Assembly: GCA_002375765.1 (NCBI GenBank)
Contig: DFMV01000005.1
Span: 56,401-120,400 of the forward strand
Length of the DNA stretch: 64,000 bases
Source of the DNA: Rhizobiales bacterium UBA3584
GTDB taxonomy: Bacteria > Pseudomonadota > Alphaproteobacteria > Rhizobiales > Devosiaceae
Direction: 5' to 3'
This document shows, in pieces, positions 50,895 to 59,790 of the stretch. Both the position numbers and the translations under genes were made by a program. The notes beneath the pieces are model-generated. The model made no database searches and was not told where the DNA came from. It worked only from the letters and a program-made list of their open reading frames with translations. Position 1 is the stretch's first letter, and every line of letters starts with the position of its first letter.

Positions 50895-51227
50895 TTAGTC
50901 CTCCTGAGCGAGGACGGCCAAGGCGGCATCGCGGTGTGAGCCAGAGCACTGGCGGAAAAGCCGCAGGAAATGGCCATCCAACTGGTCAGCCTGGTCGCCA
51001 TAGTCAGCAGCATGCAAGATCGCCAGCGCGATCGCTTCCTCGCTCGAGGACATCCTGGGGATTTCGTCCTGGATGCGCTCAAGGAAGCCTGGCTTGTTCG
51101 ATGCACCAGCAACGGCAGCACGGAAGTCGGCCCAAGATTCGAGGTTGGAAATGTCGAAGGCGAAAATACGACGAGCGATATCGGCGCCCGGGCCGGAACG
51201 GAAATCTTGAAACGTGGGCATGATCAT
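50895..51227 (-). CDS. Hypothetical 110-residue protein of the element
   Basis: The product reads MIMPTFQDFRSGPGADIARR with a helical body (ISNLESWADFRAAVAGASNKPGFLERIQDEIP, then SSEEAIALAILHAADYGDQADQL). AGGAG lies 5 bases before the ATG at 51227. No recognised domain; composition suggests a soluble helical protein. Its neighbour at 51255-51410 on the same strand ends 27 bases upstream and may be cotranscribed. Confidence 0.6.
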   Translation of the reverse strand: MIMPTFQDFRSGPGADIARRIFAFDISNLESWADFRAAVAGASNKPGFLERIQDEIPRMSSSEEAIALAILHAADYGDQADQLDGHFLRLFRQCSGSHRDAALAVLAQED

Positions 51228-51254
51228 GTGAGCTCCTTGGAACTTTGAAAGCCG

Positions 51255-51410
51255 TCACTGGTTCGGGGCGGCTTGAGATAGGACAGGGGCGAGGCCCGAC
51301 GTGAACTTGACCATCTCGTCATGAAGAAGGCTGATTACCAACTCTTTAAGCTTCGGACCGCGTAGGCGGCCGTGACGCTTCCTATGGGTGCCATAGCTTT
51401 CGGGCTGCAT
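51255..51410 (-). CDS. Small basic 51-residue protein, possibly truncated
   Basis: From the ATG at 51410 the minus strand encodes MQPESYGTHRKRHGRLRGPK and a helical end (LKELVISLLHDEMVKFTSGLAPVL). The same frame stays open upstream to a TAG at 51489-51491 with 26 more codons (PSCGHGYRTTPRSRKFVKDNAHDV) that look like protein but contain no start codon. So the gene may be a 5'-truncated or broken remnant of a longer gene. The rest of the gap to 51712 shows nothing recognisable. Confidence 0.35.
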   Translation of the reverse strand: MQPESYGTHRKRHGRLRGPKLKELVISLLHDEMVKFTSGLAPVLSQAAPNQ

Positions 51411-51712
51411 AACATCGTGCGCATTGTCTTTGACAAATTTCCTAGATCTCGGCGTTGTCCGGTAGCCATGTCCGCATGACGGGTTAAACTACTAGGATTG
51501 AAGGATAAATGTCGCGTTCGAGTTCCGGTTGGTAGACAGCGCCAACAATGATCAGATGATCTGGTGATGGCATCTCAAAGCACTGGTTCCCGCACCGAAG
51601 GTCACAAGGTTGCCCAATCATAACGCGGCAGGTGAAGAGTTGTGATCGCCGGCAGGAATACCGTCACTCCGTGACGCTTGTTTCTTGCACAGTTGCAAGG
51701 GACTATGAGGTT

Positions 51713-52186
51713 ATGAGCACGGCAACGAATACCTCCGTCCCTGATGCAGTCGTGTCGCAGCGTGCAGCGCAGCGACGGGCTACGGCCGCCCGGACTCGCA
51801 AGTGGCGTCGAAGCCGTGCCGCCGCAGGTGTGCCTGAGGCTCGGGATGTTGACCGCGCCATCAGCGAAGCCGTCTCGTTCCAGTTGCAGCGAGTCGTATT
51901 GTCAACATTGAACGCCGATGGGCCAACGCTGGCCGTGGCCGACATCTTCCGGATCGCAGTGATCGCGTTGGTCCGAGATGGTGCCAATCGCGAAGAAGCC
52001 AAAAAAGCTGTCCGAAGCAGGTTTGAGCCAAGGCCGGAACACAAGCACCCTGGGTATGCGCCGAGCATTACGCCAACGCGCACAGGCGTGCTGATGAAGC
52101 CCAAGCGCGATGACGCATTTCATCCAGCCGATGTCGCTTATTTACATGAACTCGCAGGCATACGGCGTGACGACATGAACCCTTGA
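51713..52186 (+). CDS. Hypothetical 157-residue protein of the element
   Basis: From the ATG at 51713 the product begins MSTATNTSVPDAVVSQRAAQ with a strongly basic stretch (RRATAARTRKWRRSRAAAG), then a helical region (FQLQRVVLSTLNADGPTLAVADIFRIAVIALVRDG) and a C-terminal part rich in Pro and His. The basic N-terminus suggests nucleic acid binding. The ribosome site is weak and the frame is open upstream to 51632. No domain recognised. Confidence 0.5.
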   Translation: MSTATNTSVPDAVVSQRAAQRRATAARTRKWRRSRAAAGVPEARDVDRAISEAVSFQLQRVVLSTLNADGPTLAVADIFRIAVIALVRDGANREEAKKAVRSRFEPRPEHKHPGYAPSITPTRTGVLMKPKRDDAFHPADVAYLHELAGIRRDDMNP

Positions 52187-52290
52187 GCACCCGCGTTACT
52201 TCTTCATACGCCGTGACGCGAACGGTGCCGATGGAAAATGCGCGCGCGAGGAACGAGACAGGGGTCTTCGAGACCGTTCTTGCCCTTCAA

Positions 52291-52512
52291 TTAGTTTCCG
52301 AAGCGCGCACGATTCGCACGGAATTCCGCCATGCGGCGTGCTTTCCGCTCCTGCTCGACTTCGGCCTCGAGTTCTCGAACCCGCGCACGCAAGGCGCCGA
52401 TGGTCGCGTCGTGGCGGTCAATGATGCCTTGTGCCGTCGTCTGGAGGGTTTCGAGATTTCTGTTATAGGCGCGAGCGAGACCGAACTCGACTTCCGTAAT
52501 ACCAATCGCCAT
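52291..52512 (-). CDS. Small coiled-coil protein
   Basis: The 73-residue product MAIGITEVEFGLARAYNRNL is followed by one long heptad-containing helix (IGALRARVRELEAEVEQERKARRMAEFR). GGAGGG stands 4-6 bases before the ATG at 52512, better than the ATG four codons upstream. Coiled-coil only; no enzyme features. It is the last gene of the unknown cassette before the metabolic block. Confidence 0.55.
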   Translation of the reverse strand: MAIGITEVEFGLARAYNRNLETLQTTAQGIIDRHDATIGALRARVRELEAEVEQERKARRMAEFRANRARFGN

Positions 52513-52784
52513 GATGCCCTCCATCTGCTGAACCCACAGTTCCTGTTAATATAACAATGCAGTGCCGATTTTTGCCGTACACCTGAGGACGCATTTACCT
52601 CGAATTTTAAACGTCCCCAGATAGTTAATTGGCTAATCGGGCGGCGGAGGTTGTCACGAATCGCAAGTAGGCGGCCCATTCATTGCAGGTATGGAGCCGG
52701 ATCCTACTTTTGGCTTCCGACAGGTGGGAACTGCACTCCCGCTCAGGTCGACCGCTTGCGGCGAGCATCAGAAGGGGCCAAACT

Positions 52785-54473
52785 TCATAGCCTCGACAAC
52801 GCCTCTAGCCACACTGCCACCACTTCCGCGCCACCGTCCTTTACGCCCAAGGCCCGATCACCAAGATAGCTTGCGCGGCCCAATGATGGCCGCAAACCAG
52901 CCGTTGCGTCTGCACCCGCACGTGCAGCAGCGGCGGCAGCCTCAAGGGCCTGAGAGCCATCGGCATGTCCGGCCGAATTCAGCGCATCAAGTGCCGGCCG
53001 GAGCGCGTCGATCATTGTCCGATCGCCACGTTTGGCACCACCGAGTTCCTCGATCGCAATGACCGCTTGTTCAAACGCTTTCACCCAATGCTCAAGGCCG
53101 GGCTCCTCCACACCTTCAAGCAGGCGGGAGGCCCGTGCGAGCCCAATCGCGTAAAACGGCCCGGAACTCCCGGCTATGGCACGGCGAAGTGTTTGCGCGA
53201 GCTCCATCAGAAACGTCGAGGGTGTGGCAAAGGCAGCCTGTTCAAGCTCGCGCATGGCATGCGCGCCACGCACCATGCTGTCTCCAAGGTCGCCATCGCC
53301 GGCCTGGCGGTCCAATTCGGCAAAGATTTCTTCATTGTCGAGCAGCGCCTGCGCGACTGCATCGCGTGCCGCAACAAGAACCGGCGTCAAAGGTCCTTCA
53401 GGCAGCACGGCGCGGGACTCACGTTCGACCGCCGGGACCGCAACAACAGCCCGTTCCCGGGGCACCTGCCCTCTGCCGGGCCACGCCGATGCGTCAGTGA
53501 CTTGATCCAGCGCCTCGATTCGACGATCATCAAGCTTGAGCAGCGATATCGACACGCCAGGCATTTCCAACGCCGACAAAAGCGTTCCGCACCATGCCCG
53601 ATCGACTTCGATGCCCCGCTGTCGCAGGTTCGCCAGTGCGGCACGCGCAACTACGGCCAGTTCAATCGGGGGCGTCGCCCCCAGCCCATTGACAAGAACT
53701 CCGACGACATCACCTTCAGTCAGCTGCAGGTCGGCGACAATGGTTGAAACGAGAATACCGACGATGGCGTCAGCTGGCTGGATGTTCACCCTTCGCACCC
53801 CTTTCTCGCCATGAATGCCCAGACCCAGTTCGATCTCCTGTTCGGCCAACTCAAATCCCGGCTTTCCGGCGGCAGGGACAACACAGGCGCCCAAAGCAAC
53901 GCCCATCGTTCCCAGTTCGGCTGCCGCGCTTCCCGCGAACTCGGCCACCTCGTCAACGCTTGCGCCCTGGCTCGCAAACGCACCGGCCAGCTTGTGGATC
54001 AGCACCGTTCCAGCAAGACCTCGCCGACGTTCCTTCGGCACCGTCTGACTGAGCGCAACATCGTCGGCTACGACGACTACCTGGGTTGGTATCCCTTCGC
54101 CAGATGCAATCTCCGCCGCCAATCCGAAGTTAAGGCGGTCACCCGTGTAGTTCTTCACGATCAGCACGCAGCCAGCGGGTCCTGACACAGAACGGATTGC
54201 TGCCAACACAGCGTCGACGCTCGGTGAGGTGAACACATCGCCAGCAACTGCGGCAGACAGCATTCCATGACCGACATAGCCAGCGTGCGCTGGCTCATGT
54301 CCGCTTCCTCCACCCGAAATTACCGAAACCGGCCTTTCGCTGACGTCCTCTGCAACTCTGGCAACAAGAATGTTCTCGTTGTCGAGCAGTGCAACGTCGG
54401 CGTTTAAATCTGCAATTCCTTCCAGGCATTCGCGGACAAGGTGGCGAGGATCATTGATTAGCTTTTTCATCAT
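52785..54473 (-). CDS. Dihydroxyacetone kinase-family protein, DhaK-DhaL fusion
   Basis: The 562-residue ATP-dependent kinase phosphorylates a small ketose or aldose such as dihydroxyacetone, glyceraldehyde or erythrulose. The DhaK domain (about 1-325) has VISGGGSGHEPAHAGYVGHGML and the substrate-binding His in LGLGIHGEKGVRR. The DhaL nucleotide domain (about 365-560) has DRQAGDGDLGDSMVRGA and KRGDRTMIDALRPALDAL. It is the single-chain ATP-using type, not the PTS-dependent DhaKLM. Two adjacent ATGs at 54473 and 54470 are possible starts. It ends the iclR-dctPQM unit, 35 bases after dctM, so its substrate is probably linked to the imported compound. Confidence 0.9.
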   Translation of the reverse strand: MMKKLINDPRHLVRECLEGIADLNADVALLDNENILVARVAEDVSERPVSVISGGGSGHEPAHAGYVGHGMLSAAVAGDVFTSPSVDAVLAAIRSVSGPAGCVLIVKNYTGDRLNFGLAAEIASGEGIPTQVVVVADDVALSQTVPKERRRGLAGTVLIHKLAGAFASQGASVDEVAEFAGSAAAELGTMGVALGACVVPAAGKPGFELAEQEIELGLGIHGEKGVRRVNIQPADAIVGILVSTIVADLQLTEGDVVGVLVNGLGATPPIELAVVARAALANLRQRGIEVDRAWCGTLLSALEMPGVSISLLKLDDRRIEALDQVTDASAWPGRGQVPRERAVVAVPAVERESRAVLPEGPLTPVLVAARDAVAQALLDNEEIFAELDRQAGDGDLGDSMVRGAHAMRELEQAAFATPSTFLMELAQTLRRAIAGSSGPFYAIGLARASRLLEGVEEPGLEHWVKAFEQAVIAIEELGGAKRGDRTMIDALRPALDALNSAGHADGSQALEAAAAAARAGADATAGLRPSLGRASYLGDRALGVKDGGAEVVAVWLEALSRL

Positions 54474-54508
54474 TGGACCTAGTTGGCTGCTTAACGAACG
54501 CTGGCCCG

Positions 54509-55795
54509 TCAGGAAATATATCCGAAGAGGCGCGGCAGACTCAGAGAGAGTTCGGGGAACAGGATCACTACGGCAAGAAACACCAGCAGCAACGCGTAGA
54601 ACGGCAGCATCGCGATGCTGATCTGTTCGATCTTCAACCTGCTGACACTCGCCGCTGCAAATAAACATGGACCTACTGGCGGCGTAGAAAGTCCGGTGAC
54701 AAGAGTGAGGGACATGACAATGCCGAAATGGATCGGGTGGATGCCTGCTCCCACAGCCGCCGGGGCCAGAATAGGTGCCATGATGATGATGGCTGCTCCG
54801 ACATCCATGAACATTCCCACGGCGATGAGTGCACCGGCAATGATCAATAGCAAAACGGTCGGGTCTTCTGTTAGCGTCGTCAGGAAACTGGCGATCTGTT
54901 CAGGCACTCGCTCAAGCCCAATGAACCAGCTGAATATGCTCGCCGTCGCCAGCACCATGAACACCACCGACGTCATGACGCCGGCTCTCAGGAGACAGCC
55001 CGGAAGCATAGAGAGTTTGAGAGTGCGCTTGAAAACGATCCCGAGCACTAGGACGTAGGCTACAGCGACGGCAGCAGCTTCAGTGGCGGTGAAAACCCCC
55101 GACAGGATACCGCCCAAAATGATTGCTGGCATGGCCAGTGCAGCTGAAGCCCGGATTCCGATACCAAAGAACTCCCTCGGCGTTACCTGAACCTCTCGAC
55201 GCGGGAAACTATGACGACGCGCAAAGTAGGCGACCATCCCCATAAGCATGATCGTCAGCGTCGCACCGGGTATTATGGCCGCCAGGAACATTCCCGCGAC
55301 CGAGACCTGGGCGATCGAAGCATAAAGCATGATGATGATGCTGGGTGGAATGATCGGCCCGACGAGCGAGGAAGCGACTGTAAGTGCAGCGGCGAATTTC
55401 TTGTCGTAGCCCTGTGTTTCCATCGCTCGAATCTCAAGAGCACCGAGGCTGGCCACATCAGCAATCGCGGATCCAGATATGCCGGCGAAGAAGGCGCTGG
55501 CAAGAACGTTGACTTGAGCCAATCCTCCTCTGAGACGCCCTACGGCCGCATCGGCGAATTCCATGATGTCTTCGATCACCTTCGAAGCCGTCATTAGCTC
55601 AGCAGCCAGAAAGAAAAAGGGTATGGCCATGATTGTGAAGACGTTCAGCCCGGCAAACATCCGCTGTGGAACAAGCATCAGAAAGTCCGAGCCACCGGCT
55701 TCAAACATCAGACCCATGGAAATGATGCCTACGCCGAAGGCGATTGGCAAACCGATCAGCAGAAGTATGGCAAAAGCAATAGCGGCGATGATCAT
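54509..55795 (-). CDS. TRAP transporter large permease subunit (DctM)
   Basis: This is the 12-helix catalytic membrane subunit of a TRAP transporter, which imports organic acids with a Na+ gradient. The 428-residue protein has the DctM signatures PIAFGVGIISMGLMFEAGG, FFLAAELMTASKVIEDIMEFADAAVGRLRGGLAQVNVLASAFFAGISGSAIADVASLG (one long block), IPPSIIIMLYASIAQVSVAGMFLA and GLSTPPVGPCLFAA. Its ATG overlaps the dctQ stop (ATGA). It belongs to the dctP-dctQ-dctM unit with iclR upstream. Substrate unknown. Confidence 0.94.
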   Translation of the reverse strand: MIIAAIAFAILLLIGLPIAFGVGIISMGLMFEAGGSDFLMLVPQRMFAGLNVFTIMAIPFFFLAAELMTASKVIEDIMEFADAAVGRLRGGLAQVNVLASAFFAGISGSAIADVASLGALEIRAMETQGYDKKFAAALTVASSLVGPIIPPSIIIMLYASIAQVSVAGMFLAAIIPGATLTIMLMGMVAYFARRHSFPRREVQVTPREFFGIGIRASAALAMPAIILGGILSGVFTATEAAAVAVAYVLVLGIVFKRTLKLSMLPGCLLRAGVMTSVVFMVLATASIFSWFIGLERVPEQIASFLTTLTEDPTVLLLIIAGALIAVGMFMDVGAAIIIMAPILAPAAVGAGIHPIHFGIVMSLTLVTGLSTPPVGPCLFAAASVSRLKIEQISIAMLPFYALLLVFLAVVILFPELSLSLPRLFGYIS

Positions 55796-56340
55796 ACGCT
55801 CGACTTCCCTTGCGACAGTGGGGCCGCCTCCTGCAACTCGCTGGCGAACGGTGTTCCACCGGATTTGAAGCGAGCAAGACCTTCTATTGAAGCTGCCAGA
55901 AGTTGAACGAGCATCATAACCCCGCCGACGGGCATGCTGATGTATGCCACGGTCATCGGCATTCCGAGTGAAGAGGAGACCTGCCGGACCCCCATTTCAG
56001 CGGTCATGCGCCAGCTGAAGTAGGCGAAGATGGCGAGGAATATGGCGATGGAGAGGTTCCCGAGGAGATAGAGGGTCAAACGCAATCGTGGCGGTAGCAC
56101 ATCCACAAGGAACGTGATGCCAGCGTGCTCGAGTTGGCGAATGGCAATACTGCTGCCGAACATGGTCACCGCCACCATCATGAACCGCGCCGCTTCCGGG
56201 GGCCAGGCCATGGGTATGGGAATCACATAGCGGAAAAAGACGCCAACCAGTACCGACGCGGTCATGCCCGCCATGATCACGATCGTCAGCAATTTGGCGA
56301 GCCACAGGAGGAGATCGGCGAATTTTAGAAACAGTGTCAT
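55792..56340 (-). CDS. TRAP transporter small permease subunit (DctQ)
   Basis: DctQ is the four-helix small membrane subunit that pairs with DctM. The 182-residue protein has helices starting FADLLLWLAKLLTIVIMAGM, the family PEAARFMMVAVTMFGSSIAIRQLEHAGITFLVDVLPPR and LGMPMTVAYISMPVGGVMMLVQ. The ATG at 56340 begins directly before helix 1; the frame is open 12 codons upstream without support. It overlaps dctM by four bases. Confidence 0.92.
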   Translation of the reverse strand: MTLFLKFADLLLWLAKLLTIVIMAGMTASVLVGVFFRYVIPIPMAWPPEAARFMMVAVTMFGSSIAIRQLEHAGITFLVDVLPPRLRLTLYLLGNLSIAIFLAIFAYFSWRMTAEMGVRQVSSSLGMPMTVAYISMPVGGVMMLVQLLAASIEGLARFKSGGTPFASELQEAAPLSQGKSSV

Positions 56341-56399
56341 AGTCAGGCATCCCAAGCCGGTGGCGCTGTGCGCCACCGGTCAGTTGTAGAGGGTGGAGT

Positions 56400-57446
56400 T
56401 CAGGAGCCCTGGAAGTTAGCTTCGGCCTCTTCAACTGCAGCAAGGAAATCGTCTACGTATTCCTGGCCGAACTGGTCGACCATCCAGTCGATGACACCGG
56501 GCTGTGCGGTTTCTCTGAATGCCGCCTGCTGTTCGGGCGACACGACGGTAACTTCCACCCCGCGCTCGCGGAATTCCGCTATGACGTCGTTGACGAGCGA
56601 CTGCGAAATGCCTCTGCCAGCGACTTCGGCTTGCCTGCCAGCGATATTGACAGCTTCCTTGAGGTCGTCAGGGAGCGTCTGGTACCAGTCTTCGTTCACC
56701 ACAATGAACACCAGGCTGTACACGTGCTGGTCGATTGTCACATATTCGAGCACTTCCTGCAGGTTCTGCTGCAGGGCACCGATGATTGGCAACTCGGCAC
56801 CATCGACGACGCCAGTCTGAAGGGCACCGTAGACCTCGAGCCACGGGATTGCTGTGGGGAGAGCCCCCAGGCTGTTGACCATCTCCTGGTGCGCGGCGAT
56901 CTCCATGGTCCGGATACGCAGATCGGCCATGTCATCAGGGTTCTCTACCGGGCGGGTGTTGTTCGCCCAAATCCGGAAACCTGCGTTCTCGCCAACTGCA
57001 ACTGCGCGGATTCCCGTTGTCTCCGCCATCTCATCGAAATGCGCCTGCCCCCATGGGCCGTCTAGCACCCCCCAAGCCACTGCCGCGTTGGGGAAAGCGT
57101 AGGGAATGGTTGTGACCTGAATCTGCGGAAAAAAGCCGGAGACGGTTGCTTCGTTGGGCGTGGCGGCTTCCAGAATCCCGGCCTGAACGGCTTCAAGATT
57201 CTCGCGCAAATCTCCCAGGGCACCATTGGGATACAGCTCGACCGCGATCCGCCCCCCTGACTGCGCCTCAAGGACGTCTTTGAACGTGCGCATCATTGCG
57301 TAGGCGTGGTTGGGATAGGTCAGATCACCAACGGTCGAAAACGGAGGATCAACGTTGGGTAGTCTCACCGTGTACTCCTGGGCGTGCGCCAATGGCGCCA
57401 ACGCGACCAAGCTGGCAGCCAGTAGCGCCGATTTCATTACATTCAT
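56400..57446 (-). CDS. TRAP transporter periplasmic binding protein (DctP)
   Basis: DctP binds the substrate in the periplasm. The 348-residue protein has a signal peptide (MNVMKSALLAASLVALAPLA ending in HAQ) and the DctP core (VELYPNGALGDLRENLEAVQAG, RIWANNTRPVENPDDMADLRIRTM with the conserved substrate-binding Arg, and LPTAIPWLEVYGALQTGVVDGAE). GGAGGA is 6 bases before the ATG at 57446. Its ligand cannot be told from the sequence. Gene order iclR-dctP-dctQ-dctM-dhaKL suggests one regulated catabolic unit. Confidence 0.94.
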   Translation of the reverse strand: MNVMKSALLAASLVALAPLAHAQEYTVRLPNVDPPFSTVGDLTYPNHAYAMMRTFKDVLEAQSGGRIAVELYPNGALGDLRENLEAVQAGILEAATPNEATVSGFFPQIQVTTIPYAFPNAAVAWGVLDGPWGQAHFDEMAETTGIRAVAVGENAGFRIWANNTRPVENPDDMADLRIRTMEIAAHQEMVNSLGALPTAIPWLEVYGALQTGVVDGAELPIIGALQQNLQEVLEYVTIDQHVYSLVFIVVNEDWYQTLPDDLKEAVNIAGRQAEVAGRGISQSLVNDVIAEFRERGVEVTVVSPEQQAAFRETAQPGVIDWMVDQFGQEYVDDFLAAVEEAEANFQGS

Positions 57447-57490
57447 TAGTTTTCCTCCACCAGGCACAGACGTTTTCAGTTCGGTTCGTC

Positions 57491-57513
57491 AATGCAGGAA
57501 TTAATCCCGCATT
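57491..57513. promoter_or_regulatory. Inverted repeat upstream of dctP, candidate IclR-family site
   Basis: AATGCAGGA-ATTAA-TCCCGCATT has arms matching at 8 of 9 positions. TTCCGGAA lies directly to its right (57512-57519), another palindrome. It sits between iclR and dctP. Confidence 0.4.
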
Positions 57514-57543
57514 CCGGAACCATTAACCGGTATACAGGACAAG

Positions 57544-58335
57544 TCAAGTGCTGGTCGAGGGGTAGCCCAAGTGTTGGGAAATCTGATCGGCGTGATAAAT
57601 CACAATCTTTGAGAGTTCCGCCTCCTTTTCCGCTGGCACCTGCCAAGATGAGGCACTCACGCTGATACTGGCAAACACACGGCCCATTTGATCGCGGATC
57701 GGCGCCCCAACGCAGCGCAGTCCGGGCTGATGCTCCCCATTGTCCACGGCATATCCTCTCTCGCGGACACCCGACAGTTCTTTAACGAGTTCATTCTCCT
57801 CAACGATTGTGCTTTCGGTGAAGCGACGCAGGCCCGCCGACACCACTTTGCGGACAACCTCGTCAGCCTGGAATGCAAGAATTGCCTTGCCGATGCTCGT
57901 GCAATGTACCGGGGCGTTCTCGAGCAGGCTCAGTGGGGTCACGCCTCCAGGCGCAGGCTCGGCCCGATGAATCACAACCGCCTGCACGCCGTCGAATACA
58001 GCGAGATGAACCGATTGTTCCGTCATGCGCCGTAGCGAATCGATATAAGGACGCGCCTCCCGGTGGAGGTCGAGGTTTGACAGAACCTTGTTGCCGTATT
58101 CGAAGAGCTTGAGGCCCAAGCGATACCGGTCTCGCTCTCTGTCCTGATCCAGAAACCCCACCTCTCGCATTGACGCCAAAAGGCGATGTGCCGTGCTGCG
58201 CGGGAATCCCGTTCTCTTGCAAATCTCCACGAGCGAAAGAGCTCGATCCGAGTGTGAGAAGCAATCGAGAATCCGGCCGATCTTTCCCAACGATTTCAGG
58301 CTGTCTTCGGATTGGCGCGCTCTTGTGGTCATCAT
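57544..58335 (-). CDS. IclR-family transcriptional regulator
   Basis: The 263-residue protein has an IclR winged helix at residues about 13-75 (SLKSLGKIGRILDCFSHSDRALSLVEICKRTGFPRSTAHRLLASM) and the IclR ligand-binding domain (ARPYIDSLRRMTEQSVHLAVFDG, PVHCTSIGKAILAF, GYAVDNGEHQPGLRCVGAPIRD). It is expected to respond to the imported substrate or its catabolic product. Two ATGs overlap at 58335 and 58332; AGGAG is upstream. It heads the minus-strand TRAP/kinase genes and is divergent from the DapA-family gene, so it is well placed to control both. Confidence 0.92.
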   Translation of the reverse strand: MMTTRARQSEDSLKSLGKIGRILDCFSHSDRALSLVEICKRTGFPRSTAHRLLASMREVGFLDQDRERDRYRLGLKLFEYGNKVLSNLDLHREARPYIDSLRRMTEQSVHLAVFDGVQAVVIHRAEPAPGGVTPLSLLENAPVHCTSIGKAILAFQADEVVRKVVSAGLRRFTESTIVEENELVKELSGVRERGYAVDNGEHQPGLRCVGAPIRDQMGRVFASISVSASSWQVPAEKEAELSKIVIYHADQISQHLGYPSTST

Positions 58336-58345
58336 AGCTCCTGTA

Positions 58346-58367
58346 GGTTCCCGCAATGCGGAATACC
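58346..58367. promoter_or_regulatory. Palindromic region between iclR and dapA-like gene
   Basis: CCGCA-A-TGCGG (58351-58361) is flanked by GGTTC on the left and GAATACC on the right, an imperfect palindrome of the GGTTCC/GGAACC kind. It shares the AATGCGG segment with the repeat upstream of dctP. Confidence 0.35.
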
Positions 58368-58512
58368 CTTTTGTCTGGATCCGGTGCAACTGGCTTGTGC
58401 AACGCAAACGTTTGACGTCGACCACAGGCGGTGATATCTCCCTTATAACGGATCAGAGTTCCACTATCCGGGACAGCATGTCCGTCCTACACTATACGAG
58501 GAGATTTGCGAA

Positions 58513-59409
58513 ATGCCGCTGACCCAAACTGAGCGCCAGGCTCTCACGGGTATCCTTCCCCCAATAACCAGCCCATTCGACGAGGGTGGCCGTCTGCAGA
58601 CTTCAGGTTTTGCAGAGCAGGTGGACTGGGTCGTGAACGCCGGAGCGACAGGCGTCGTCGTCGGCGGCAGCACAGGAGAAGGGCACACGCTGAATCGAGA
58701 TGAATTCAGCACCTCAATGCAGGCCACGTCCGAAGCACTGAAGGGGCGGGGAAGCCTGATAGCCGGATTGATCGTCAACAGCACACAAGAGGCAATTGAC
58801 CGCATCAAAATGATGGAGGGCCTCGACGTAGCTGCTCTCCAGGTCACGCCGGTCCACTATCTGTTCAAACCCGGCGCTCAAGCAACGATCGATCATTTTA
58901 AAGCCATAGCGGATTCGACCGATATTCCTATTCTCATCTACAACGTCATCCAGTGGAACTACCTCAGCGTCGATCTGATGCTGCGCATCATGGATGAGGT
59001 TCCAGGCGTTGTGGGCATGAAGCAAAGCAATGGGGACCTCAAGTCGGTCTCGGACCTTCTCACCCGGCTGAAACCTGAAAATCTGGTCGTTACTGGCATC
59101 GACGCCCTGCTCTATCCGGCTTTTTCCCTGGGCGCGCACGGTGCAATCACCGCTTTAACCGCAGCCGTTCCTTCCAGGGCTGTAGAGCTCTGGAAGGCGG
59201 TCCAAAGCGGTGACCACTCAACCGCAAAAGATCTGCATTTCAAGCTGGGAACGCTCTACAATTCCTTCTGCCACGACAATCTTCCCGCGTGCACCAAGTA
59301 TGTTCAAAGCCGGCAAGGGATTTCTTTGTTCCATCCCAAGCCACCGATGGAAAAAGTCTCCGCCGAGCAGATGAAGCGTATCGACGAGGCGCTACAGCCC
59401 CTGCTTTGA
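58513..59409 (+). CDS. DapA-family (dihydrodipicolinate synthase-like) lyase/aldolase
   Basis: The 298-residue TIM-barrel class I aldolase uses Lys170 (GVVGMKQSNGD) as Schiff-base residue and Tyr143 (ILIYNVIQWN) as catalytic tyrosine. The GGSTGEGHTLNRDE motif (GGTTGE in DapA) is conserved. In a cluster with a TRAP importer and IclR this family usually cleaves or forms 2-oxo acids (for example 2-keto-3-deoxy sugar acids, giving pyruvate), not lysine synthesis. C-terminal residues that differ from DapA support this. AGGAG is 9 bases before the ATG. A strong hairpin follows the stop. Confidence 0.9.
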   Translation: MPLTQTERQALTGILPPITSPFDEGGRLQTSGFAEQVDWVVNAGATGVVVGGSTGEGHTLNRDEFSTSMQATSEALKGRGSLIAGLIVNSTQEAIDRIKMMEGLDVAALQVTPVHYLFKPGAQATIDHFKAIADSTDIPILIYNVIQWNYLSVDLMLRIMDEVPGVVGMKQSNGDLKSVSDLLTRLKPENLVVTGIDALLYPAFSLGAHGAITALTAAVPSRAVELWKAVQSGDHSTAKDLHFKLGTLYNSFCHDNLPACTKYVQSRQGISLFHPKPPMEKVSAEQMKRIDEALQPLL

Positions 59410-59417
59410 AACCCGAT

Positions 59418-59445
59418 TTGGGCCGCACACGCCAGTGCGGCCCAA
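59418..59445 (+). terminator. Hairpin after the DapA-family gene
   Basis: TTGGGCCGCAC-ACGCCA-GTGCGGCCCAA is a perfect 11-bp stem starting 9 bases after the stop codon. It lacks a T-run but is the most likely end of the transcript. The remaining gap to 59790 shows nothing recognisable. Confidence 0.55.
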
Positions 59446-59790
59446 CCGCGTCTACGATGGCGGCATCTACCGTGCGAACAACGCCAGAACCGATTAGGCG
59501 AACTGCCCCCTCCCGGCTATGAATTCTTCCTCGAAGCGGTCAACAACCCTTCCGTGACGATCATCCGAATTGCTTGAATGAAATCTGGCCAATGGCCTCA
59601 GCCATGCAAGGTGAATTCAGGCGCAACACCTGCCGAGGTGAATCCAAACCAAAGGGAAACAACGGCGATGTCCAATGAGGGTCGCTTCCGCGCCGGGCAT
59701 TCATCACTTCCAGCGTAAGCCGCGGTCGCGTACGACCGGGTCTATTCCAAGCGGCTCGAGAATATGGCCAGGATACGGTGCCAAAAGCTG

